Part shown: positions 33,155 through 43,857 of the stretch, in pieces | Layout of the letters: every line of letters begins with the position of its first letter | Position numbering within the stretch: the first letter of the stretch is position 1 | DNA from: Adiantum capillus-veneris | Lineage: Eukaryota > Streptophyta > Polypodiopsida > Polypodiales > Pteridaceae | DNA length: 64,000 nt | Direction of reading: 5' to 3' | Assembly: GCA_014529385.2 (NCBI GenBank) | Contig: CM043957.1 | Coordinates: forward strand, 87,768,381 to 87,832,380 | Translations under genes and position numbers: made by a program | Notes under the pieces: generated by a model | Database searches by the model: none | What the model was told of the DNA's origin: nothing | What the model saw: only the letters and a program-made list of their open reading frames with translations

Positions 33155-33518
33155 CCAGAACAATAATAAGCATGGACCGGATTCGTGTTTAGAAATCTTG
33201 AACAAGGTTAAGGCTGGAGGAGCATGTACAAAATTTGAGGCAAAAGTGGGGGTGCCATGTGTATGTATGCCCTTTGGGAGGACTCAGGAGGGAGAGAGAG
33301 AAGGGGGCATGTACTTAAGTCTTAAGATAAAGGAAATTATGGTACGAAGGGTACAAGGATGGGCGCATGTCTTCTATGTAAACTCTCTTTGTGTGGGGGT
33401 ATGCGTGTTATTTTGCTTCAGATTTCTTCTTTTCTTGGGTAGGCACACACACCTCCACATGAGTATACTGTATGCGTGTGAGAGTGTGTGTTCTCTTTGG
33501 GGAATTGAGATTGGACAT
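31821..33518. other. Downstream flank of the MYB gene, GA-rich, no gene supported
   Basis: Several (GA)n runs (about 32212-32232, 32460-32550, 32664-32680, 33122-33151). The 3' UTR of the minus-strand MYB gene should start at 33518 and run into this stretch; I did not find a clear AATAAA on that strand near the stop. Confidence 0.4.
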
Positions 33519-35875
33519 TCACCTAACTCCAAGCCCCAGAAAATCTATGAGCTCTGGCCTTGCACTTTGACTCCTCCCTACCATCATCATCATCATCATG
33601 TTCTTCTTTGCTGCTTCTTCTTCATCACATGCTAATAGCTCATCTTCTTTGTCCATGCTCCCCAACAGCCACCTTGTTGCTGCTGCTGCTGCTGTTGTCG
33701 CTAGGCTTGAACTTGCTGCTGTTGATGATGAAGCCTCAAAGCTCCTCTTCTTCTTCATAATACCTCCTCCTCCTTCCCTTGTTGTTGAGTGCATGTGAGC
33801 TGGCGGCCCTATCAACACAATACCAAAAGACAATTAGAGACGCGGAGAGAGAGAGAGAGCAATCTGCCAATCGCACACAACGTTCAACATGCACACATAA
33901 AATTTAAAGCTCATCCATCACCCACATTCCTAAATAAGACATGAAAATATTTGCCTCTTCACTATATACCACACACAAACTAATGAACAGTGCATGACCA
34001 GAGTGAAGGAGTCAATCCTGAGACAATCTGAGAAGCAAAACTCTCGGCTCCTCCAAGAGAAGACAACGAGACAAACAACAACGCCGAAAACTCCCATACT
34101 TAGCGATAACAACATATCAGACACCCAAAAGCCGACAACCAACCGATGAGTTCTTACCAAGATCAAAGGTGGCAGCTCCCCTGTTGGCTGGCGCTATGTC
34201 AAACCCTGCAGCTGAACACAGATCACATGTAGAGGAGTCGTTCACATTCCCAACCATGCCACCACACAGTGCCAGCTCAGTACGCATAATCTGGTTCATT
34301 CCCCCGACCTCCGCTGCGGCACCATCATGGCCCGCCACTAACATCCTGTTCATGCTTGCATCACAGCTATACCTAGAAAATACATCCATAAAGCTACCCA
34401 GTACTCCAGAGTCATTCTCTGTAGCTTTGTGGATGCTATCTCCCATTGCACTGCAATCTCTAGCATTCTTGTGAACACTGCCGCAAGCACCTCCTGGGGC
34501 ACGGTTAATGGCTTGCGGCGGAGCACGCCGACACCGTCTTGCCATCAAAACATGCCAATGGTTCTTCACTGCATTGTCCGTTCGGCCTGGAAAAAGGCGA
34601 GCAATCATGGCCCACTTGTTGCCATAAACAGCATGAGCTGCTAGGAGCCGATCCTCCTCTTCCTCTGTAAAGGGCCTTCTGTTGATCCTGGGGTCCAGCT
34701 GGTTAAACCATCTGAGCCTGCAGCTCTTTCCTGTAGAGAGAAGACAAAGTTGGGTTAGCAACTACAAAAGGAATCATTTTCTCCAATTTAGTTGGAGTTG
34801 CCATAAAGTTTCAACAGTGAACGAATTGCCTTCTAGACAAGGATATGAGTACATCGATGTGCCCATGCAATGCAATAAAGCAAGCCATAAAGAGCAACTT
34901 TAGTATCAGACAAAAAAGTAGGCATCAAATACATTAGAATGTTGGAATAAAACTAGCAATTACAAGCAACTTCCTTAACTACTAAGTCAAGAAAGCATAA
35001 TCAAGATGCCTGGCACTGACGACGACTAAGCGGAACGACGAATGTACAAAGACAACATTACAATTACCTGATCTTCCTTCGAGCTGCTCAGCAATGAGAT
35101 TCCAATTTTGAGGACCATAGAGAGCCACAAGCTCCTTGAGCTTAGTGTCCTCCGATGGTTTCCAATGGCCTCTCGAGCAAAGCCTCAGCACACTATTGCC
35201 AGTACCTTGACCCTTGGCATTACCATTACTTCTACTTGTGATCCCCCCTCTCTCCTTCATCTCATGATCACCGCTAGCACTGTGAACATAGCCTGTGGAG
35301 CTCTCATACTCCTCATTGCTTAACAAAGTAGTGGCAGAAGTGGTGGCAACTTCGCTTACCTCTGCGTCGACGCTGGCATGATTAACAGGTGGCCCATTGG
35401 CGTAATGCTCTTTGTTGCGAAAGATAGCCTTGTTAGTTACCTCTCTATGGTCAGGCTTCTCATTATTAAGCATATTAGCAAGCCCTTCATTGCCATATAT
35501 TAGCGTTCTTGCATCACAATTAATGGTGCTGTGGCTCTCTACACTGCTCATTGGGCTTTGCCCTTGATAATTCAGCTCACTAACGAGCTGGCTTGATTGC
35601 TCACTTGAGTTTGTGGAGCCGTGTGGACTTATAAGAAATTCTCTACAGCCAACATCTTGGGTTGCTCTCACTGAGTGTGAATCAAAGCGTCGATTGCCAT
35701 CGTCGTTGCTGCTGCCATAAGCACGGTGGCTGTCACCGTTCAAGTGGTGTCTACCTCTTGCGAATCTCTCTTCACCATAGCTATGGTGGGTGTGAGTTTC
35801 TACAAGAGCCCTTTCACCATAGCCCCACAGAGATGACGAAGGGGAGCTGTCTCTAGGAGGAGGAGGAGAGAGCAT
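33519..35875 (-). CDS. R2R3-MYB transcription factor, subgroup 21-like (3 exons, 556 aa)
   Basis: Exons on the minus strand are 35875-35068, 34730-34158 and 33808-33519; introns begin GTAATT and GTAAGA and end CTGTAG-region and GATAG acceptors, and both junctions keep frame (total 1671 bases, divisible by three). The DNA-binding domain spans about residues 235-338: R2 begins [19 protein letters not shown] with Trp at HW, NW and RW; R3 continues [20 protein letters not shown] through [18 protein letters not shown]. Intron 1 splits the Gly codon of GRSGKSC, the usual R2R3-MYB position. The C-terminus ends [11 protein letters not shown], like the FxDFLG motif of subgroup 21 (MYB52/54/56/105/117), regulators of cell wall, organ boundary and seed traits. 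The 234-residue N-terminal extension is Ser/Asn/Gly/His-rich and longer than I expect for the group. It is nuclear and intact. Confidence 0.9.
33809..34157 (-). other. Intron 2 of the MYB gene (349 bp)
   Basis: The donor TTG|GTAAGAAC and acceptor GATAG|GGCCG follow the MYB domain. A (GA)n run lies near the acceptor (33846-33860). Splicing creates a Gly codon and joins to the Ser/Ala-rich last exon. Confidence 0.8.
34731..35067 (-). other. Intron 1 of the MYB gene (337 bp)
   Basis: The donor CAG|GTAATT and acceptor CTACAG|GAAAG lie within R2. T/A-rich, with no repeat of note. Confidence 0.85.
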
Positions 35876-36325
35876 GATGAAGAAGAAGAAGACGAGCGAG
35901 CAAGAGAGATGTATTGTGTCGCACAGACTTGAATGAGAACTAGCGAAGTATGGAAAGGGAAGGGGGGGTTTTAAGAACCGAAATGCAGGAATGGAGTAAT
36001 GGTTGAAGTACTAGATGAAAAGATAGAGAGAGAGAGTGGGGAGAGAGAGTGTCTGAGAGAGTCAATGTTGGCAGAGGGGAGAAGGGGATTTTGATGAGGA
36101 GGTGGTTGACAAAGTAACCGACGAAGACGAAGCAACGCAGAGAGAGAGAGAGAGGGGGGGGGGGGAGAGCCATTGTAATTTGTGTGTGAAAGCGAGAGGG
36201 GGAGAGAGAGAGAAAAGAGAGAAGGTGGCGCTGCGTGCAGGGGTGGGCAGCGTAGTACTACGTTCTAGCTAGCGTAGCAGTATAACCGATTCATTCAATA
36301 ATGCCCCAAACGAAAGATCACATTA

Positions 36326-36365
<40 letters not shown>

Positions 36366-36400
36366 CGTCGCAGGTTCCAAGTTCAACCCTTAAAGTTCAC
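35876..36400 (-). promoter_or_regulatory. Likely 5' UTR and promoter of the MYB gene, GA/CT-rich
   Basis: Immediately upstream of the start codon the minus strand is pyrimidine-rich ((CT)n at about 36015-36060 and 36137-36150), a pattern common in plant leader and core-promoter DNA. A G9 run at 36151-36160 and a (CT)17 tract at 36329-36362 (plus strand) lie further up. No clear TATA box is seen. Assignment rests on position and composition. Confidence 0.45.
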
Positions 36401-36489
36401 ACCCCTCCCCCCTTTGACCCTGGTAAACAAGGCCCCGCAGATTTTACATCTTCCTCACAGACACTGTCACACACCATTTTTTCTTGTGC

Positions 36490-36493
36490 TTTT

Positions 36494-36524
<31 letters not shown>
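36490..36524 (+). repeat. Poly(T)-poly(G) tract (about T14 G21)
   Basis: A run of T followed directly by 21 G residues. Similar long G runs at 13.0, 14.6, 29.0 and 63.8 kb suggest either a genome-wide tendency or sequencing slippage. Confidence 0.9.
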
Positions 36525-37330
36525 TCCCACATGGAGGGAATGGCTCAAGTAGAGCACACTTCTCGAGTCAGGTTGGTGTCATACTCCCATACCCCAATTA
36601 TAGCACACCCCATAGAGCTTGAGCTATATGTGCCATTAGAGGGCATTTTAGAACATGTGACGGTGCTATATTTGCATCTAGTGTCACTTCTTGAAAATGC
36701 GGAAGAAGCACTCTTTAGGTTGTGGAGGGTATCAAGATCCACCAACCAAATAGAAGAACACCTCCCATTCCAAATTTAACTGGTTGCAGCCAAAAGACAA
36801 CTGTCAATATTTGGCAGTTGCCCCTACATGATTTTTCCTAAACTTATCTTCCCGCTAGCAACTCGCTCGCCGTTGAAATGGAGCATTTCTCCAGTAAGTA
36901 ATAGGCCTTCCAATCATTGGAGGGCCCCTCAATATATCCATCACTAGAGGGTCTATGAGGCCATGCATCCATCTCTACACCCTCCCCAATCTTGCCATTG
37001 CACTCCACTTTAGACTCCACAATCCCACTCAGAGCTAATCTATCGATATGAACAACTGCTCATACAAAGAAGAACTTGCACCTTAAGATGATTTCCCACC
37101 TTGCCATGGAAAAGCGGACACACCTTAGGAATTGATGATGTGATAATGCAATGCACGAGTATTAATGACTTTTTTGAAATATATGTATGTACCTTATGCA
37201 TGGTCACGCATGCACCAATTGTTTATTGTCTACAAAGTTGCTCAAGGTTTCACCTTGGTAAATCTCGTCATACATGTGTTCATGGTCCATTTTAAATGTC
37301 CCACATCTTAAATTCTCAAGTTTCAACCAA
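36525..37330. other. Intergenic, no gene seen
   Basis: Short random frames only; no domain or RNA gene recognised. Confidence 0.4.
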
Positions 37331-37339
37331 AAAACATAC

Positions 37340-38400
37340 CCTGTCTCCAGCGTTGTAATCTAGCTGCTTAACAAGAAATGGAAGCAGCATTGGAGTTGCA
37401 AGGAATGGACCTATAGATTCCTATTTGTTTGGGCTTACCCCATAGCAGTCAAGCACAATACTCTTTTATGGATAATATTGCATAAAGGGGTCTGGTGTGG
37501 TAGCAAAGCTCTCAGGTTAGATATTTCTAATGGGATTTGCTCAAGATGTAGAAGACATCCCCCACCTCTTCTTCTCCTGCAAAGATAGCAAGACAATTCT
37601 AACCAAAGTTCAGATCTGTGGACTGTGCAACCTGTAACATGTAGAGACCAAAGACGTACTGCTGGGAATTGCAAAGATTTTGATACTCCTCTCTGGAATA
37701 ATATTATGGTTCATTTAGCTTTCTAGGAATGCTATTACATCTTTAACTCCCATGCTAGTCATCCTCTGGTTCTTCTAATGGAGCTAAAGAAGGCCTCATA
37801 AGCACTTTGTAGAGAAATCAAATTCACAATAGATGCTGATTTGTCTATCCCTACAGTGCAAAAAAGTCTCAAATGGTCTCAATGGAAGGAAAAAGAATGC
37901 CTTGTACCACTCAGATTCAAGGCTCAGACTGAGAAATATGGTGTATATGTTATGACATCTACTGTTGGGGTGAACCTCCCCCCACCTGGGGGTCCATGTA
38001 ACTGCCAAAGACCTATTGTTGGAAATTGCAAAGATTTTGATATTCCTCTCCGGAATAATATTATGGTTCATTTAGCTTTCTAGGAATGCTATTACATCTT
38101 TAACTCCCATGCTAGTCATCCTCTTGTTCTTCTAATGGAGCTAAAGAAGGCCTCATAAGCACTTTGTAGAGAAATCAAATTCCCAATAGATGCTGATTTG
38201 TCTACCCCTGCATGCAAAAAAGTCTCAAATGGTCTCAATGGAGGAAAAAGATTCCCTTTACCACTCAGAGTCAAGGCTCATATTGAAATATATGGTGTAT
38301 ATGTTATGACATCTACTGTTGGGGTGACCCTCCCCCAACTTGTGGGCCCATGTAACTTTTTTCCTTGATTTCTTTAATTCAAAGTTTTACCTTCTTCCCC
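37340..38400 (+). mobile_element. LINE 3' fragment with internal duplication
   Basis: At about 37535-37610 two overlapping frames give ICSRCRR and VEDIPHLFFSC, together the C-x2-C ... HLFFxC pattern of the zf-RVT domain at the end of plant L1 ORF2, with a frameshift between them. Downstream the coding-like stretch (LWNNIMVHLAF, then LVLLMELKKAS) is present twice, in units at 37646-38002 and 38003-38359. It ends near a (C)n(A)n run at 38399-38414. RT and endonuclease are absent. Confidence 0.55.
37646..38359 (+). repeat. 357-bp tandem duplication in LINE tail
   Basis: GCAAAGATTTTGATA at 37671 recurs at 38028, and similarity runs to the GGTCCATGTAACT/GGCCCATGTAACT end of each unit. A few substitutions and small gaps separate them. 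Confidence 0.9.
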
Positions 38401-39398
38401 CGGGGAAAAAAAAAAATCATTCCCCGTCTCTATTGGAGATGTTAGTAGCTCCTTCTAATGATACCCTTTGTGTGTGGTAAAGATGTCCAAAATACAATAT
38501 TGTAAAATCCCTTTTGTTATGCTTACATATTTATGAGGGGAATCAAGAGGATCCCTCCTCAAAACTTGAAAAGAGCTTGCTTCTTCCCTCCTCCTCAAAA
38601 TGGGAATGTCAAGCACTTTTACCCTTTGTGAATGATTGCCTATTGTTAAATGTGGAGGCAACCCCTTTAACCTTATAAGGTGGACATTTTAACTTGTAAC
38701 GAATAAAAACCTAAGCTACTTAACTTGGCCTTGTTTGGCCCTCCTAATTGGACCAAAACTTGCCTAGTTATCCTTAATTACAAGTTAACAACTCACTTTC
38801 TCTTGCAAAGAATGTGTTGTACACACGGTTACATTTTGACATGCACACTTGTCCTTGAAATTTCCTAGAATTATAGTTTTTTTTGGTAGTTTAAATGCAT
38901 TTTTTGCAAGACAGCTCACATTTTCGTCATTAAAAACAAGCAAAATATCCAGAAACGAGTAAAATGCTCGTAAAAACGTAACCTTGGTTGTACATTGCAT
39001 GACAATGGCTAGAAAACCAATGGCAATTATTCAAAAGCCTTTTGTTGGTTACTCCTTCACTTCATTGACATTCATGAACTCTTCAATGAACTACTTACTT
39101 CAAAAGTTGGATTTGGACAAACATTCTAGCTCAAGAACATGTTTTTTGGGTGTTCAATTTCTCTCCTTTTGAGGTATGAGAGTTTTTAAAGCAAAAGCAT
39201 CCTTTAATAAATGACAAAGGTGCTTTTGCACTGTGCAGTGTGATCGTTGAATCGAGTTTCCATGTTGGTTGAGTGGTGAGAGAGCAAAAAGGACTCAAAA
39301 GGCGGTTGATAGAAGCAAGTTGAGGGCCATCAAACCCCATCCAATGTGCTTATAATCACAAGAAGTTTTGGACAGATTCTCACATTATGACTTACCTC
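38400..39398. other. Intergenic, no gene seen
   Basis: Short frames only. It lies immediately 5' of the hairpin at 39399 and may hold its promoter if the hairpin is transcribed, but no TATA box was placed. Confidence 0.4.
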
Positions 39399-39555
39399 AA
39401 CATCATGAGCTTCTGTGGGACGGAGGCACCGCATACCTAGCTAGGTATGATTGGGGGCAGGGGACCGCCGGCCCGATGAGAGGGCCGGTGGTTCCCTGCC
39501 CCCAATCGTACCTAGCTAGGTATGTGGTGCCTCTCGAGCAGAAGCTCATGATGTT
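39399..39555 (+). ncRNA. Candidate microRNA-type hairpin (76/74-nt arms, 7-nt loop)
   Basis: The left arm 39399-39474 is complementary to the right arm 39482-39555, with loop GATGAGA at 39475-39481. Apart from one interior mismatch region (TGGGACG against CTCGAGA, near 39416-39424), every difference between the arms is G-T or T-G on the plus strand, meaning G·U wobble in plus-strand RNA and A·C mismatch in minus-strand RNA. Four such sites lie at about 39431, 39448, 39461 and 39467. This polarity supports an RNA transcribed from the plus strand. Both arms contain a palindrome, CATACCTAGCTAGGTATG at 39432-39449 and TACCTAGCTAGGTA at 39509-39522. The likely mature strands would fall around ATGATTGGGGGCAGGG or its partner, which match no microRNA family I know. 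A foldback transposon is an alternative. Confidence 0.55.
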
Positions 39556-42185
39556 ATGCATTGTATGAAAAAAATTAGAAAAGACTCCATTTTGCTACAT
39601 GAGAAAAATTCTAAATCTTCTTGTGAATTGAATGTGGGTGTGAGTTATGCAACTACAACACACATTCTATTATGCAAATGCATAGTGGACCTTGATGTGT
39701 GGAGTTGGTTTAATGAGGGAGTAATTGTGTAGTGGGAACCCACCTTAGAAGTTAGGGATGGGCGTTAGTTGTCGGGCTGCCAAACTCTTTCTCTTGCATA
39801 TAGGCTAGCACACGCTCATTATTTGAACTATAAAAACTTGGTCCTCGTCTTCCTTGAAGTACCGAGTACCTAATGCCTACCCCCTTCCCTAGTGTCATGA
39901 ACTGCAGAAAAGTCCAATATTTGTAACCTCCTCCACTGTAGTGTGAAACAACTCACGTTATAGATGATTTGACTTTCCCAAATCCCAAACATCTAGGCTT
40001 TCTAGTCTATTGCTATCTGTTATTGGACCCTATCTTTATTATTCAAGTATACTTTTGTGGTTTATTCTATTACATGAGCCTTCATGCTATCACTTGTTCT
40101 CACCTTCCCCAAAGTGTGAATCTAACAATAGTAAACTTTACCTTGTAACGTTGTAGCGTGCATCTACACGTGCATGCCACGTTTAACCCCCCGTTTGCTT
40201 ATGCAAGCAAACTGTGTTGGTTATTCTCAACTGTGCCAAAATTGACAGACTAGGAAAACTTAGTTTTCCACCCTCGCCTTGCTGAAGAGCAACTTGTTTC
40301 ACACTGGCGGCCATTAACAAAAAACTACAAAGTTGCTGATAAGTGGCGAAGGTAGAACCCGCGAATTTTCTCTAACTTACCATGCACTACAAAGTGTGAA
40401 ACTAAGGGCGCCTCCACACGCAAGGGGGTTAACTATTTTGAGTTCCCCCTCCCCTCTCCACACTCTGCACCTCTTTGACGTGCAATTGCAAAATAGAGAG
40501 CAAAAGATCAGCTTAGCGTCTGCACATGCGTGATTTGACTCTGGGTTTAAGGAGAATCCTTTTCCTTTTTTCTTTCAAATCTCACATTTGTGAGAGGCTA
40601 TATTAAAAGAAAGCAGTACATCAGCGCCATGCTCAACTTGACGAGCCGCCATGGACAAAAGAATTTACAAGGGTCCAATGGCTACAACAGGAGCCATCCA
40701 CACAAAAACAAACAACATACATTGTCCAAGATATAGAGAAGCACACTATGTCAGGCTTTATAGGGAGCCACCCTTACATATGAAGACCTAGTAGAGCTGC
40801 CACTAGAGACGGCACCGACTGCCACTCGAATCCTCACAACCTCCGTCCAAGAGCTTCCAAACAACGCAAGACCTTCTACCAAATATCGATAGTGCCATTC
40901 GGGCAGGGCCCGAAGTCTTCACCACCAACATTTCAGAATGACACCATACAATTGACAAAGCAAGGAAGGACTTGGATGCCACCATTGTCCAGGGTGCTAC
41001 CACCATCCAAGATGTCCACATTTGTATGACCATATCCAATCGAGGCCACAAAAACACCAAGCAGCTGAGAATAGACTAGCCACTTCAAAAGCCACGGTGG
41101 AACAGTTGGGAGTCACAGAAGCCAACCAACTATCACATGCACCAACACTCCAGGACTGCCACCGATAGCCACAGAATGAGACGACTTTGTCGCAAACTCC
41201 TCCATCATCCTACGAAGACCACAAGACTGCAATTGTGCATCAGTACCAAAATGCCTTCGTCGCTAGTTCCCCCACCGAAAGGAGGGACAGGAGAGCGAGC
41301 CACTCCCGACAAGTAAAACAATAAGGGAGGGGTTAAGGGCTAGGCACCCACCGTGGGGGCTATAGGGCCTCCCTTTCGAGGCGAGCCTAACCCCTCAGGC
41401 ATCCACCCTTTCCCCAAAGCAAGACCCTAATCAACACCATCGCCTGGCACACTGTCCTTTTGCAAACCGCTTGTGGACCCTCAACTCGTGCACCCCTCAC
41501 AGACAATAGAGGAACATTTGACAAAGCTCCCCATAACCCTAACTCTAAGAGTGCCTGGGCTTAAGGAGAATCCTAAGAGACCATGATGTGAGTGTAGAGT
41601 TTAGAAATCATCCACCATTGAGACTAAAAGCTTTCTTCATGCAAGGGATCCAAACCAGTGTAAAGAGCAAGCCAAGAAGCATAAATAGAAATTAAAAAAG
41701 TTTAATTTCAATGTTTAACTACACCGTCTCTTCATTTTAGAGTGTTTTCATTAACATCTTTCTACTCTATAATGGAGAACCGAATTCAAGAATTTCAAGG
41801 TGGCTCTACAAGCATATACATGGTGGTGGGCATCAAGAGGGAGTTGAAGAGGAACCCCCCCGCCCCCCCAGCAAAACATCCAGATGTGAGACAAGGTTGT
41901 AAGCGCCAACAGGCTATAGGGCGAGGGTTGGTGTCGGTGGGGGTCTTGATGTTGATGTTGGTGAATTATGGAAGTAACACTCACAAACACACACACCAAG
42001 CAAAGTTGTAGTGCCCTTGTGGAGGTCTTCAACTACTCTTTGTGTGTTGAACGCTCTCTCTCTCTCTCTCTCTCTCTTTGGTGATAATTAGCACCTTCCC
42101 TTAGCTAAAACGCTTGTAATTTTGCTAAAACATTTTTGAAGGACATCTCCAATACACCATCATCAAAGTGCCTACTGAATACAAT

Positions 42186-42251
<66 letters not shown>

Positions 42252-42530
42252 GAGGAGGAGGAGGAGGAGGAGGAGAAGGAGGAGAAGATTAAGAATAAGA
42301 AGAAGAAAAGAATAGAAGGTTAATGTGTAGCAGCAAATGCAAGGGACCACACATATCTATTTGACAAGCCTTGAGTTCAACACCTCTTCTCAAGAGGGAA
42401 ACTGAATATCCTGTCACGCTAATGATGATAGAAGGTTGTTCCTAAACATGTTGGTGTGGTCAGAATTCCCAAGTTTAGCCTCTAACACCCCCTATAGGCT
42501 CAAGGAATTCTTCTTATGAGAAGAGCAAGT
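39556..42530. other. Intergenic; no gene supported
   Basis: Frames are short. The stretch 40700-41540 has higher GC and longer plain sequence but no recognised domain. A long (AG)31 tract at 42187-42248 runs into (GAG)n to about 42285. Confidence 0.4.
42187..42285 (+). repeat. (AG)n followed by (GAG)n
   Basis: About 31 AG units and then about ten GAG/GGA triplets, one of the longest simple repeats in the window. Confidence 0.95.
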
Positions 42531-42886
42531 TATTTTGTAATGGAAATGGCCTATGAACTTTGAGAATAGTGGAATTGAGAGAATAAGGGTGAGCATTTTT
42601 GTGAGATTACTTTGAGAACATAGAGGGTGAACTTAATTGATGGTAGCAACATGAACATAGTACTTAATTAACTTGGCATGAACAATACTTTTGCAAAAGA
42701 GAGAGAGTATTAGAGAACATGACAATAGTTGAGGACCGGAGTTACTTGGAGCCGGTCCCCCCTCCAAAAGACGTTTGTATTATAGATTCTCCCATCAACA
42801 GAGACTTGATACAATACAATCTTTGTGTTCTTTGTGACCTACGTGATGCAATAAAGATGGAAAGCTTCATGCATCAAAAGCATAAC

Positions 42887-43113
42887 TGTTGGAATTAGGG
42901 TTGCAGAGAAACACACACAGCTTGGAGAAGAGGAAGGAAGCTCAAGGAACACAATAGAGAGTGTGTTACTTAGTGTGCAATGGAAAGATAGATAGCCCTA
43001 GAGTGATGGGCGTATATATAATGCACGGGGGAAAAAACCTCCTAAAGAGGGAAAAAATGCCCCGGCGGTCCTAGTGTGTTCACACACATCACTACCACAT
43101 GTATATGGTAACA
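42887..43113 (-). repeat. 3' LTR of copia copy 1 (227 bp)
   Basis: It starts TGTTACC on the minus strand at 43113 and ends CCAACA at 42887; it matches the 228-bp 5' LTR of copia copy 2 (56474-56701). Confidence 0.9.
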
Positions 43114-43188
43114 AATCCCCCCCTGGAGGATGCGGTGAACGAGAGCTGGCACATGAGTAAAGGGAAGAGCCATGCCCTGAGGACAGGA

Positions 43189-43857
43189 TCAGTCCACAAA
43201 GGGGAGTAAGCCCAAAGCTTTGCGGAAAGCTTCAAGCTTCTCACGAGATAATGCCTTTGTGAAAAGATCTGCAAGGTTGTCCTGTGTTGGCACATAAGCC
43301 AAGCTGATATCTCCTGCTGAGAGCCTCTCCCTGACATAGTGGTAATGCACCTCAATGTGCTTTGTGCGAGCATGAAAAACTGGGTTCCTCGCAACTGCCA
43401 ATGCGCTCTGACTGTCAATGTAGATATTGTTGGCAGTGTCCTGTCCAACACCCAAATTAGCCATAAGGCGTCTGAGCCATACACACTCAACCGTAGTTGT
43501 GAAGACTGCCTTGTACTCAGTCTCACAACTCGAAGTGGCCACAGTAGGTTGCTTCTTGCTCAACCATGATATACATGAACTGCCAAGCATGAAACAAAAA
43601 CCACTTGTGGACACTCGCGTGTCCTAACAACCAGCCCAATCTGAGTCCGAAAAAGCATGTAAGTCTGGCGGCAATGATCCCCCCTTGGGATAAAACAAGC
43701 CAAGATGTAAAGTGCCACTAAGGTAGCGGAAAATCCTCTTGACAACTTGCCAATGCTTAGACCCTGGGCTATGCATAAATCTGCTGACCTGTGAGACTGC
43801 AAATGGAATATCTGGCCTTGTGTTGCAGACATAACTGAGGCAGCCAACAGCAGTTTG
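43189..43857 (-). pseudogene. RNase H of copia copy 1
   Basis: It is in the same frame as the RT. After the stop at 43858 the RNase H reads through SDSDWAGC to another stop (TAG, about 43623-43625), then SGFCFMLGSSCISWLSKKQ, SSCETEYKAVF, DSQSALAVARNPVFH and KHIEVHYHYVRERL. Two stops in one otherwise well-kept frame. Ends at a natural stop at 43189. Confidence 0.85.

Noticed and set aside
33930-34166. 78-codon minus frame downstream of MYB exon 2
   Set aside because: Lies in intron 2 by the splice model that keeps the reading frame.
34169-34474. 101-codon plus-strand frame
   Set aside because: Antisense shadow of MYB exon 2.
39399-39555. tRNA or rRNA explanation for the 39.4-kb hairpin
   Set aside because: The single long stem with a 7-base loop lacks cloverleaf arms and shows no tRNA box A/B.
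40803-41060. 85-codon minus frame in the GC-richer 40.7-41.5 kb stretch
   Set aside because: No domain or splice support was found.
42105-42350. Leu/Ser-rich 81-codon minus frame
   Set aside because: It is an artefact of the (AG)n/(GAG)n repeat.
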